This document shows, in pieces, positions 1-6,582 of a DNA stretch of 45,892 bases. Source of the stretch: a virus; the IMG/VR virus record IMGVR_UViG_3300033153_001499, positions 1 through 45,892 of that record; one strand, written 5' to 3'. The notes below the pieces were generated by a model. It searched no databases and was not told the DNA's origin. It saw nothing but the letters and a program-made list of their open reading frames with translations. The position numbers were made by a program, and so were the translations under genes. Position 1 is the first letter of the stretch; every line of letters begins with the position of its first letter.

Positions 1-4
1 AATT

Positions 5-610
5 ATGGCAACAATACCAAGTAATGAGCAGTTTGTAGGGATTAACGCCTCTCAAGACTTAACAGAGAGAAGTTCTGCTCAAACGAATAGTGCAAGAGAA
101 ATATATACCTATGCAGAACTAATGGCAGGAGCCACTGGAGCCACCGAACTAGAAAGTGGGACAGGTGGAATTTTTGCAGGAGTAAGCAAATTAGGAGCCA
201 CCTACAATATAGGGGGTGTTGAGTATGACTCTTATAACTTAAAGTGTATTGTGTCTCTAACTCCCGAAGCTACAGTTCATATTGTAACAATAGGGTCTAT
301 CGAAGTAGGCGCGGGAAACATATTTTTCATTAACAACCGATCTAATATTGAGTCTGTAGACTTTAATGGATTAGGAGGGTATACAAATAACCCATTAAAC
401 CTTGGAGCGATGGTTGATGATGCCACAGACACATCACGACCACTAGCAGGATTATTTTACGTTAATCAAGAAAACGTACCAACCTATCCTGTAGAGTTTA
501 ATGCGATGTATATTATAGCCGCAGATGCAGCAAATTTCGAGGCAGATGTGTATGTGGACATGGACTTTATCGCTCAAAAAGATACAACCGTAGAATTTAC
601 AATAGCTTAA
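5..610 (+). CDS. Putative virion appendage/tail protein
   Basis: A 201-aa protein that I do not recognise by family. It is rich in Ala, Gly, Thr and Asn with alternating beta-strand-like stretches and few Lys or Arg, as in phage fibre, decoration or adhesin subunits. It has no signal peptide or membrane segment. The N-terminus (MATIPSNEQFVGIN) looks like a short attachment segment before a beta-sandwich-like body. The ATG lies four bases from the window edge, so its upstream signals are not visible. It heads a closely spaced rightward series leading into the lysis genes, which suggests late structural expression. A role in host binding is inference from composition and context only. Confidence 0.5.
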   Translation: MATIPSNEQFVGINASQDLTERSSAQTNSAREIYTYAELMAGATGATELESGTGGIFAGVSKLGATYNIGGVEYDSYNLKCIVSLTPEATVHIVTIGSIEVGAGNIFFINNRSNIESVDFNGLGGYTNNPLNLGAMVDDATDTSRPLAGLFYVNQENVPTYPVEFNAMYIIAADAANFEADVYVDMDFIAQKDTTVEFTIA

Positions 611-619
611 AAATAAATA

Positions 620-1045
620 ATGGAAAGAATAATAACAGTAACAGACGATAAAGGAACGGTTCTTAGACCTATAGATGCAACTTTTGAAGTAGACTACAAG
701 TATTCGGGAGAAGCTGCACCTGAAAGAGTATTAGAAGGTGAAGTGAAAAGAGGGGGAGTAGTTGCGAACCCATTTCCTGAAGCTGACCCTACAAAAACTT
801 TGGAGTATTCAGAAATATCAATTACAGTTAAAGACAAACCAGGGGGATGGGATGCTTATTCATCAAAGTCTCGTAGATTTGCGGGGAGAATTCCTGTGAA
901 AGATTCTCCTAAAGAAGGCGTAGATATGCAATTACCATTTAAGGGTGTAATACCGACTACAAAACAAGAGAAAAGAGAAGCGTTACAAAATAGAAGAGAC
1001 GTTATTTTTAATGCTCTTGAAAAAATATACCCGCCCAAAAAATAG
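620..1045 (+). CDS. Hypothetical late protein, 141 aa
   Basis: No family recognised. The protein starts with a beta-rich segment (MERIITVTDDKGTVLRPID), contains many charged residues and ends in a helical, basic tail (KQEKREALQNRRDVIF, then a KIYPPKK terminus). It has no membrane segment or signal peptide. It starts 9 bases after the preceding stop and is followed 5 bases later by the next gene, so it is clearly part of the same transcript as the appendage gene before it. A small tail accessory or fibre-assembly protein would fit, but only the position supports that. Confidence 0.5.
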   Translation: MERIITVTDDKGTVLRPIDATFEVDYKYSGEAAPERVLEGEVKRGGVVANPFPEADPTKTLEYSEISITVKDKPGGWDAYSSKSRRFAGRIPVKDSPKEGVDMQLPFKGVIPTTKQEKREALQNRRDVIFNALEKIYPPKK

Positions 1046-1050
1046 AAACA

Positions 1051-1305
1051 ATGTTAAATAACTTAGTATATGCTATATGCAATATTGCAACAGATTTGCA
1101 AAACATTGATTTTTCACAAGTAGGGCAAAGTTCAGCTGGAACAATTAGAAGAAGTTTAGATGATACTCTTTTTGTAATTAAATACAATATAGAGCCTACA
1201 TTTATAAAGGACGGCACTGTTGTACCAAGTCAAACGTTAACACATGAAGAAGCACTTACCTTAATGAGTACCCCAGCCTGGGAAGAACCTATTCCTGAAC
1301 AATAA
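1051..1305 (+). CDS. Hypothetical protein, 84 aa
   Basis: Unrecognised small protein with a helical N-terminus (MLNNLVYAICNIATDLQNI) and an acidic, proline-containing C-terminus (TPAWEEPIPEQ). No signal peptide, lipobox or clear membrane helix is visible. It sits 5 bases after the preceding stop and 6 bases before the membrane-anchored coiled-coil gene that opens the lysis cassette. The C-terminal half has a helix-turn pattern (LTHEEALTLMSTPAW). No function can be assigned. Confidence 0.45.
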   Translation: MLNNLVYAICNIATDLQNIDFSQVGQSSAGTIRRSLDDTLFVIKYNIEPTFIKDGTVVPSQTLTHEEALTLMSTPAWEEPIPEQ

Positions 1306-1311
1306 AAGGAG

Positions 1312-1683
1312 ATGTCGCCCGATGAAATACATATAAACATTAAGGATGTTATATATATCATTGGATTTATTGTAACTTTATTAACAGCGTGGTTTAAATT
1401 AAAGCACGACAATGATAGGCAAACGGAAAAAATTAAAGAATTAAGTGTCCGGGCTGATCGTTATTACAACGAATGTAAAGAGGAATTTATGAACGCTAAA
1501 AACGGCAGAGTATCTATTCGTAGAGATATAGACACTAGAATGGAAAAATTAAACGAGGTTATTCAATCTAATAAAGACCTGGTTAATTCTGAAATGAAAG
1601 AAATGTCCACAGCTATTAATAAAGTTAAATCAGACACAGCAGAAATAAAAGGGATGATATCAACCCTTCTAAATAAAAAGTAA
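1312..1683 (+). CDS. Membrane-anchored coiled-coil protein, lysis-associated
   Basis: A 123-aa protein with one hydrophobic helix near the N-terminus (about residues 12-28, DVIYIIGFIVTLLTAWF) followed by a long charged, heptad-like coiled coil to the C-terminus (LNEVIQSNKDLVNSEMKEM and beyond). This topology recalls XhlA-like holin accessory proteins or membrane-bound spanin-type proteins. It precedes the lysin gene, whose ATG overlaps its stop (TAATG). An AGGAG lies directly against the ATG, too close to be a normal ribosome binding site. Membership in the lysis cassette is inferred from topology and neighbours; a tail chaperone or anti-receptor role cannot be excluded. Confidence 0.55.
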   Translation: MSPDEIHINIKDVIYIIGFIVTLLTAWFKLKHDNDRQTEKIKELSVRADRYYNECKEEFMNAKNGRVSIRRDIDTRMEKLNEVIQSNKDLVNSEMKEMSTAINKVKSDTAEIKGMISTLLNKK

Positions 1684-2285
1684 TGAAAGGCGTATCTACG
1701 TATGATGTTATTAGATCTTTAAAAAGACTTAATTATTCAGTATATGAGCATGACTCAAAACCTTACAACCTTAACATAGTAGGGATTAGAGCAACCAATC
1801 CAGTTGTTAACGACTTCAACGATTTAATGTGTGTTTTTTGGAAATTCAAAGGAAATTGGAATGCATACAAAATGGTTTGCACTACCTTACCAGGATTAAA
1901 ATATTTAGAAACACCTCTCAACCCGGCTGGATGTGCAATACTCGTACCCAACCAATATAAGGGGGTTTATTGTGTTGATAAACATAATGGGAAGTATGAC
2001 GCTTTATGTCAGCGACTGGGAGATGTTACAGTTTATCGAGATGATGACAAAGATCAAAATTATGACATGATAGACGTGTCAGAACAAACAGGAATGTTTG
2101 GAATAAATATTCATCAAGCTGATGATGAGTTTAGTATAGACCATGTAAATGGTTATTCAGCTGGTTGCCAAGTAATTCAAAATCCAAAGGAATATGAGAT
2201 TCATATGGATATTGTGAAAATGTCAGCCGAAGTATGGGGAAATAGTTTCACCTATACATTAATTAACGAAAAAGATTTATTATGA
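1683..2285 (+). CDS. L,D-transpeptidase-like peptidoglycan enzyme, candidate endolysin
   Basis: A 200-aa protein. Near the C-terminus it carries His144 (GINIHQ) and, 15 residues later, S159-A-G161-C162-Q, which matches the H...SxGC catalytic signature of YkuD-type L,D-transpeptidases, enzymes acting on peptide cross-links in peptidoglycan. The N-terminal 120 residues are not recognisable and may fold as the rest of the domain or a binding region. It has no signal peptide, as expected for a holin-dependent lysin. It lies between two small membrane-protein genes and its TGA overlaps the next ATG (ATGA). The endolysin role is inferred; the family could instead degrade the wall during entry. Confidence 0.6.
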   Translation: MKGVSTYDVIRSLKRLNYSVYEHDSKPYNLNIVGIRATNPVVNDFNDLMCVFWKFKGNWNAYKMVCTTLPGLKYLETPLNPAGCAILVPNQYKGVYCVDKHNGKYDALCQRLGDVTVYRDDDKDQNYDMIDVSEQTGMFGINIHQADDEFSIDHVNGYSAGCQVIQNPKEYEIHMDIVKMSAEVWGNSFTYTLINEKDLL

Positions 2286-2461
2286 AAAATAGGTTATTCT
2301 CAAACTACGTTACCACTATATTAGGTGTGTTGATTATTATTTTTTGCGGTGTTATGCTGTTTATGGAAAAAGCCACGCCTATGGACATGTCTGGCTGGCT
2401 TGCAGTTGGATTATTGTTTTTAAGATCAAAAGATTCTTTAATTGCACTTCCTAAAGAGTAG
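2282..2461 (+). CDS. Small membrane protein, holin candidate
   Basis: A 59-aa protein. The ATG overlaps the lysin stop codon (ATGA). A strong membrane helix spans about residues 11-28 (TTILGVLIIIFCGVMLFM), followed by a short acidic turn and a second weaker hydrophobic stretch (MSGWLAVGLLFL) before a short charged tail. Two-helix proteins of this size next to a lysin are typical class II-like or pinholin-type holins. It sits between the lysin and the spanin-like gene, and its last 20 bases are shared with the proposed TTG-started next gene. The holin assignment rests on size, topology and context, not on family recognition. Confidence 0.6.
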   Translation: MKNRLFSNYVTTILGVLIIIFCGVMLFMEKATPMDMSGWLAVGLLFLRSKDSLIALPKE

Positions 2462-2882
2462 CATATTAATTTTATTGTTAGTAGCCTGTTCACCTCAAAA
2501 AAGGATGAATAGGCTTATTAGCAAACATCCTGAATTACTCGAACAAGATACTTTAAATTTAATTTTACATGATACTGTAGTAATAGAATCAGTTTCACAC
2601 GATACTACTACTCAGCTTATTTATCATGACTCTACGATTATAGTTAATAATGAAAAAGTATTTGCTAAGTATTATTATGACACTATCACACGAGAGTTTC
2701 ATCATTACGTGGAATGCAAAGGAGATACAGTTACTATTATTAAAGAAATAGCTATTCCTTTTGAGAAAGTAGTTATCAAGGAATTAACTTGGTGGCAGAA
2801 ATATGGAAGCATTATTCTTATACTTTCTTTTTTATTTCTGTTTTTGCTCATCCTAAAGAGGTTTGGAAAATTATTATTATAA
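2442..2882 (+). CDS. Unimolecular spanin-like (u-spanin) lipoprotein
   Basis: A 146-aa protein with both ends membrane-linked: an N-terminal lipoprotein signal (MHFLKSSILILLLVAC, lipobox L13-V-A-C16) and a C-terminal membrane helix (about residues 122-140) after TWWQKYG, ending in a short basic tail. The central periplasmic part is beta-rich with repeated HDT/HDS patterns. An outer-membrane lipid anchor plus an inner-membrane C-terminal helix is the defining topology of phage u-spanins such as T1 gp11, which fuse the membranes in the last lysis step. The start is TTG at 2442 because no later ATG keeps the lipobox; it overlaps the holin candidate by 20 bases. Confidence 0.7.
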   Translation: MHFLKSSILILLLVACSPQKRMNRLISKHPELLEQDTLNLILHDTVVIESVSHDTTTQLIYHDSTIIVNNEKVFAKYYYDTITREFHHYVECKGDTVTIIKEIAIPFEKVVIKELTWWQKYGSIILILSFLFLFLLILKRFGKLLL

Positions 2883-2895
2883 ATTACTATCTTTG
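2862..2895 (+). promoter_or_regulatory. Bacteroidetes-type promoter for the basic-protein genes
   Basis: A TATCTTTG -7 box at 2888-2895 fits TAnnTTTG, with a TTTG -33-like element at 2862-2865 and a 22-base spacer. The -7 box ends 16 bases before the ATG at 2912 and lies just after the spanin stop codon. The same octamer recurs upstream of four other rightward genes. Confidence 0.65.
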
Positions 2896-2911
2896 TATAA
2901 ACACAATTATT

Positions 2912-3133
2912 ATGGCACATAAAAGAGATTTAAGCAGCCCGCTTGCGGCTACACCTGATTTTAATTTTTTAAAACCAGATCCAGACAAAAAAGCAGCTAG
3001 GCAAGCTAAGAAAAAGGCCAGGAAAAATGCTAGAGGTGCTCGTAAAGCTTTGAAAAGCTCTAAAAGACTAGAGGCTGGAAAAGGAAAAGGGGTTCAACCC
3101 GTACAGGAAAAATATTATCCTTTAAATGATTAA
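2912..3133 (+). CDS. Small basic protein A (73 aa)
   Basis: A Lys/Arg/Ala-rich protein of 73 aa. The ATG at 2912 is chosen because the reading frame extends upstream into the spanin gene but the promoter at 2888 places transcription start just before this ATG. The middle (KKAARQAKKKARKNARGARK) is strongly basic, like histone H1 or protamine-type DNA-binding tails; the C-terminus (VQEKYYPLND) is neutral. The next gene encodes a protein with the same AARQAK core. It may bind nucleic acid or be a virion-associated condensing protein. No defined family recognised. Confidence 0.6.
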   Translation: MAHKRDLSSPLAATPDFNFLKPDPDKKAARQAKKKARKNARGARKALKSSKRLEAGKGKGVQPVQEKYYPLND

Positions 3134-3135
3134 AA

Positions 3136-3447
3136 ATGAGAGAACCTAAATACAATAGTATAGGCTTTAAAGATTCTTTTATTGATCGTGAGGAGAGAAA
3201 AGCGGCTAGGCAAGCTAAAAGAAAGAAACGTAGAGAGGATTGGAAAAAGCGAAACGAACTCACTTCTTATGTAGTGGGTCAAAACGAACAAGGGAACGAT
3301 ATTATTAGAGTTACAACTAATAAGAGAAAGAAGAGGATGGAAAAACAAGCGGATCGCAACAAAAGACGTAATGAAAGAAAAGCTAACACAAAAAAATCCA
3401 AGGGGAAGAAAGTTAAACAAACAAGGAGAGTTAGAGCTCAATTTTAA
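3136..3447 (+). CDS. Small basic protein B (103 aa)
   Basis: A 103-aa, extremely basic protein with Lys/Arg clusters along its length (KAARQAKRKKRRED; NKRKKRMEKQADRNKRRNER; KGKKVKQTRR) and little hydrophobic content. It shares the AARQAK core with the protein encoded immediately upstream, so the two are probably paralogues or share a functional motif. It follows by 2 bases, in the same transcript. A nucleic-acid or polyanion-binding role is inferred from charge. It could alternatively be packaged in the virion as a DNA-condensing protein. Confidence 0.6.
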   Translation: MREPKYNSIGFKDSFIDREERKAARQAKRKKRREDWKKRNELTSYVVGQNEQGNDIIRVTTNKRKKRMEKQADRNKRRNERKANTKKSKGKKVKQTRRVRAQF

Positions 3448-3449
3448 TC

Positions 3450-3488
3450 ATGCCAAGTAAAGTGATATTTAAAAAGAAAAAGAAATGA
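3450..3488 (+). CDS. Possible 12-residue basic leader peptide
   Basis: A tiny reading frame, MPSKVIFKKKKK, that starts 2 bases after the basic protein B stop and ends in TGA overlapping the next ATG (ATGA at 3485-3488). The overlap would allow translational coupling to the beta-helix protein. It is too short to support from coding statistics; only the position and the stop-start overlap argue for it. Confidence 0.25.
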   Translation: MPSKVIFKKKKK

Positions 3489-5113
3489 CCAAGATTGCTT
3501 TATACCCAACTACTTTACCAGAACTAACTGATATGTTAATTGGTACTGACGTTAATAATAATAACGCAACCAAAAACTTTACTGTAGGAGATGTGGTAGA
3601 TTTAGCCACTGGCGGTGGAGGTGGACCAGGGATTTTTGGATCTACTTATTTTGTAGCTCCGGAAGGTGATGACGCCACAGGTACGGTGGGAACTTTGTCT
3701 AAACCATGGAAGACTATTTCAGCGGCCAGGGATCAAGCGGTAGAAGATGGTTTGCCTAGTTCTTTAATATTTGTGTATCCAGGTGAATATAATGAAGCGG
3801 AAATTCAATACCCTAATGGTCAGTTATATCTTTCACCAGGCGCTCTTATTGTTCCTCCTCCACAAATTAATGGTCAATTGACAGCCGGTGTAACAGCTAT
3901 AAATCAAGTATTAAAAAAGTTTAGATTCAATGGAAACTGGGCAGCTTATTTAGAAGTTGGCTCTAGGTTTATTGTTAATGAAGGTGGGTTAAATCAGATT
4001 CCATTTACTATAGTAACTGTAGAGGATGATGGGGCTGAAACCGTCATAGAAGTGTTGGAAGACATTCCATCTCCATTACTTTTAGGATACTTGCGAAATA
4101 CGGCTGCGGTTATAGCTTTAGGAGTAATTCCTTTAAATGCTCCCGCTACCAGTTCTTCGGAAAAGTTCTCAGTTTTTGGCGAAGGAGATATTAATGTATT
4201 AGAAAGTGTAGATAACAATTGGGCTGGAGGTATAGTGAGAAGCGAGGGGACTTCAGAATTTTATGGTGAAGCTGTAAGCTGGAGACAAGAACAAGGTGTA
4301 ATGTTAACCGCTTTAGATAGTTCTAAGTTAGTTTTTAATGGTAGTCTAATGGAGATATACGGTGCCGGTGGATATATTTGTACCGCCAGAGACACCTCTC
4401 AAACAACTTTTAATTTTGATAGAATTAAAAATTCAGGTAGTTGGACTTTTTACTGTAGAGGAGGTAATACACCAAGTTTCTCAGGAACATGTGTAGTTAC
4501 AGCTAATAGGATTACTCAAACAGGAGCTTTTCAAGTTTATGCAGTACAGGATATGGTGGATGGAGCTAACGTGGTTGTAAACTGTCCTATTGTGGAGTGT
4601 GAAAACTATATAGTAAACTTTAATGATATTTCAGGAGGCTCGTACATAGTTAATGGGAATTTATTTTCTACTACCGCAACAGGGAATGGATTAATAGGTC
4701 AAAATATGTCAGGAGGTAGTATTACTATCAACGGAAACATAACCACAGAAACTGGTCGGGCAATTCTAACCCTAGGCGGTATGACTGGGGGAGATATAAG
4801 ACTTAATGGAGAGTTGAGTTGTCCAAGCGGAAACGATATTGATTTAGTAGAGATAACCGGGACAGGAACTAATTACTATTTAGATGGATCTATAACAAAC
4901 ACTAATGGCGGAACCTGTGTTGGAATTACCAAAAAGGGAGGTAATTTAGTGATAGGAAATTTAAAGATTCTTTGTGACGGAGATAGCATTGACGCCACTA
5001 CACCACAAGATATTAATGTAATTCACAGCCTAGCAGCCAACACAGCTCTAGACGCTAACATTACAAATATAGTTACAGGTAGTAATGTAATAATTGATGC
5101 AAACGTAATATAA
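3485..5113 (+). CDS. Beta-helical tail appendage protein
   Basis: A 542-aa protein. The N-terminal ~45 residues (MTKIALYPTTLPELTDMLIG, then FTVGDVVDL) resemble the short attachment segments of phage fibre proteins. After a Gly-rich linker (ATGGGGGPG) comes TYFVAPEGDDATGTVGTLSK, the typical opening of right-handed parallel beta-helix proteins of the pectate-lyase fold (DUF1565-like). The rest repeats short coils of the form 'GGxxxxNGxxxxxTG', as expected for a beta-helix. No catalytic residues can be assigned with confidence, so it may bind or cleave host surface glycans. It belongs to the same transcript as the two basic proteins. Confidence 0.7.
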   Translation: MTKIALYPTTLPELTDMLIGTDVNNNNATKNFTVGDVVDLATGGGGGPGIFGSTYFVAPEGDDATGTVGTLSKPWKTISAARDQAVEDGLPSSLIFVYPGEYNEAEIQYPNGQLYLSPGALIVPPPQINGQLTAGVTAINQVLKKFRFNGNWAAYLEVGSRFIVNEGGLNQIPFTIVTVEDDGAETVIEVLEDIPSPLLLGYLRNTAAVIALGVIPLNAPATSSSEKFSVFGEGDINVLESVDNNWAGGIVRSEGTSEFYGEAVSWRQEQGVMLTALDSSKLVFNGSLMEIYGAGGYICTARDTSQTTFNFDRIKNSGSWTFYCRGGNTPSFSGTCVVTANRITQTGAFQVYAVQDMVDGANVVVNCPIVECENYIVNFNDISGGSYIVNGNLFSTTATGNGLIGQNMSGGSITINGNITTETGRAILTLGGMTGGDIRLNGELSCPSGNDIDLVEITGTGTNYYLDGSITNTNGGTCVGITKKGGNLVIGNLKILCDGDSIDATTPQDINVIHSLAANTALDANITNIVTGSNVIIDANVI

Positions 5114-5122
5114 ATATAAGCT

Positions 5123-5248
5123 ATGGCAAACCCGATTGAAACATCAAACCAAGAGGCTGACGAGATATATTTTAAATTGTTTGGATACTATCCTTCGGAT
5201 GTTCCTCCCAATCCTAATGTACCTACACCTCCAGAAGGTAGAAAATAA
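5123..5248 (+). CDS. Small hypothetical protein, 41 aa
   Basis: A 41-aa reading frame starting MANPIETSNQEADEIYFKLF and ending with a proline-rich tail (PPNPNVPTPPEGRK). It fills the gap between the beta-helix gene and the next coiled-coil gene, starts 9 bases after the preceding stop, and has acidic/helical then Pro-rich character like a real small protein. No family recognised. It may be an assembly or linker peptide. It fits the local frame and spacing well. Confidence 0.55.
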   Translation: MANPIETSNQEADEIYFKLFGYYPSDVPPNPNVPTPPEGRK

Positions 5249-5275
5249 ATTAATAATAAAATAAAATAAAATAAA
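5249..5275 (+). promoter_or_regulatory. A/T-only leader with tandem TAAAA units
   Basis: Between a stop codon and the ATG at 5276 there is only A and T, with four tandem TAAAA units directly before the ATG. No Shine-Dalgarno sequence is present. A-rich leaders of this sort are typical translation-enhancing 5' regions in Bacteroidetes. No -7 box is visible. Confidence 0.4.
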
Positions 5276-5533
5276 ATGTCAAAAAACAAACTAGATTCTT
5301 CGGAGTTAGAAAAACTTCGTACACTCAATAAACAAGTATTTGATTCTATGTCTAAATTAGGTGAAGTTGAATTTGCTATACACAACATGGAGGACAAAAA
5401 GAAGTCTTTACTTGAAGATCACAAAACAGCAAGAAGATATTTACAGGCAGAACAAAAAGCTTTAGCAGAAAAATACGGAGAAGGGCGTGTAGACCTGGAC
5501 ACTGGATCTGTTCAAGAAGATGTCAATAGTTAG
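5276..5533 (+). CDS. Small coiled-coil protein, 85 aa
   Basis: An 85-aa, mostly helical charged protein with heptad-like spacing (SSELEKLRTLNKQVFDSMSK; MEDKKKSLLEDHKTARRYLQ), ending in an acidic tail. It overlaps the next gene by 14 bases. No family recognised. It belongs to a run of small genes upstream of the terminase genes, a position where head-assembly or packaging accessory proteins occur. A coiled-coil assembly role is inference. Confidence 0.55.
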   Translation: MSKNKLDSSELEKLRTLNKQVFDSMSKLGEVEFAIHNMEDKKKSLLEDHKTARRYLQAEQKALAEKYGEGRVDLDTGSVQEDVNS

Positions 5534-5744
5534 AAAAATTTCTATAGGAAGTGATTACACTAACTCTATGAATTACGTTGTAGGTCAGCCTGTACTTCGC
5601 GTATACACAATTCATTTAATTAAAAAAAATCACTCTCAACAAGAAGTTGAAATATATATCGAGCATGAAAATGGAGAAATAACACTCTGGAAAAGCGTTA
5701 GTATGACTATGCCTTTTTTGATAGAGTATAATATTAATTTTTAA
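5520..5744 (+). CDS. Conserved-looking hypothetical, 74 aa
   Basis: A 74-aa beta-rich protein beginning MSIVRKISIGSDYTNSMNYV and ending MPFLIEYNINF. I recall similar small proteins (ISIG-x-DY...MxYxVGQ start, 'EYNINF' end) near the packaging genes of crAss-like phages, but cannot confirm this here. It starts within the end of the preceding coiled-coil gene and its stop overlaps the next ATG (TAATG), so it is translationally linked to both. No catalytic motif is visible and no function is assigned. Confidence 0.6.
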   Translation: MSIVRKISIGSDYTNSMNYVVGQPVLRVYTIHLIKKNHSQQEVEIYIEHENGEITLWKSVSMTMPFLIEYNINF

Positions 5745-6340
5745 TGAAGTCTCCTTATTGTTTTGTAGTATCTCCCGTAGACGGTGTTAAGTATAATATA
5801 TTTAGTCAATATGGTGATGGAAAATTAATTACCAGTACGTCTAAAGAAAATCACTTAGCTACTAATAGGTTTGGAATTGTTAAATCTATTCCTTTAAATT
5901 ATGGAGGGGATGTAGAAGTAGGCGATACAGTTGTAGTTCATCACAATGTGTTTAGAAAATACTACGACATGAAGGGTAGAGAGCGATCAGGTCCCTGTCA
6001 TTTTAAACATGATATATATATTGTAGAAGTAGATCAAGTGTATTTACACTTAAATAATAATGAATGGAAATGTCCTGAACCTTATTGCTTTTTAAAGCCA
6101 TTAGCAAAAGTTCATCAAGATTTATTATCTTTAGAAACAGAAGAAAAAGAAGTTGGAGAACTTGTATTTCTTAATACAGAGTTAATTCGTTTAGGTTTAA
6201 AAAAAGGGGATGTAGTATCTTTTTTACCTGATTCAGAGTATGAATTTACAATAGATGGAGAGAAGTTATACCGTATGAGGACACGGAACATAACTGTAAA
6301 TCTTACTCAATGGAAAGTCAGAAACTTAAAGAACGAATAA
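5744..6340 (+). CDS. Tandem GroES-fold-like (Cpn10-like) protein
   Basis: A 198-aa protein with two Cpn10-like halves. The first has G44-I-V-K followed by E58-VGDTVVVHH, matching the 'GxVxxVGxG...VKVGDxVLF' pattern. The second has K153-KGDVVSF then T169-IDGEKLYRMRTRNI, matching 'GDxVLFxxxxGTEVxxDGxxYLxxxExDIL'. The region between 70 and 100 (HHNVFRKYYDMKGRER) could be the mobile loop. Phage co-chaperonins such as T4 gp31 redirect host GroEL to fold capsid proteins, which would fit this place next to the packaging genes. The duplicated layout is unusual; OB- or beta-barrel assembly proteins are alternatives. Confidence 0.55.
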   Translation: MKSPYCFVVSPVDGVKYNIFSQYGDGKLITSTSKENHLATNRFGIVKSIPLNYGGDVEVGDTVVVHHNVFRKYYDMKGRERSGPCHFKHDIYIVEVDQVYLHLNNNEWKCPEPYCFLKPLAKVHQDLLSLETEEKEVGELVFLNTELIRLGLKKGDVVSFLPDSEYEFTIDGEKLYRMRTRNITVNLTQWKVRNLKNE

Positions 6341-6582
6341 TAAGCGCTGGTCGCGTGGCTGTAACTCAATTAATTGCAGTCGCAGAAGAGCGTATTATAT
6401 CGCCAGATCCTGAAGATGATTTGGCAGCAGATAGATTAAAGAATGCGGCAGCTACTAAAAAGCTCGCAATTTTTGATGCATTTGAAATATTGTCCAGAAT
6501 TGAAGACGAGCAAGCTATGTTAGAGGGTAGGACTTTACAGAAAAAAGTTTCAAGTGGTTTTGCTGAAAAAAGAGCGTCATGA
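6310..6582 (+). CDS. Putative terminase small subunit
   Basis: A 90-aa helical protein (MESQKLKERIISAGRVAVTQ; then ADRLKNAAATKKLAIFDAFE) that overlaps the preceding gene by 31 bases. Its TGA overlaps the large terminase ATG (ATGA), the usual coupling of TerS and TerL genes. TerS proteins of this phage group are short, helical and poorly conserved and recognise the packaging site. No HTH can be drawn with confidence, so the call depends on position, size and helical content. Confidence 0.55.
   Translation: MESQKLKERIISAGRVAVTQLIAVAEERIISPDPEDDLAADRLKNAAATKKLAIFDAFEILSRIEDEQAMLEGRTLQKKVSSGFAEKRAS

Noticed and set aside
1306-1311. AGGAG as a Shine-Dalgarno site before ATG 1312.
   Set aside because: It directly touches the ATG, too close for normal pairing, and other genes lack such sites.
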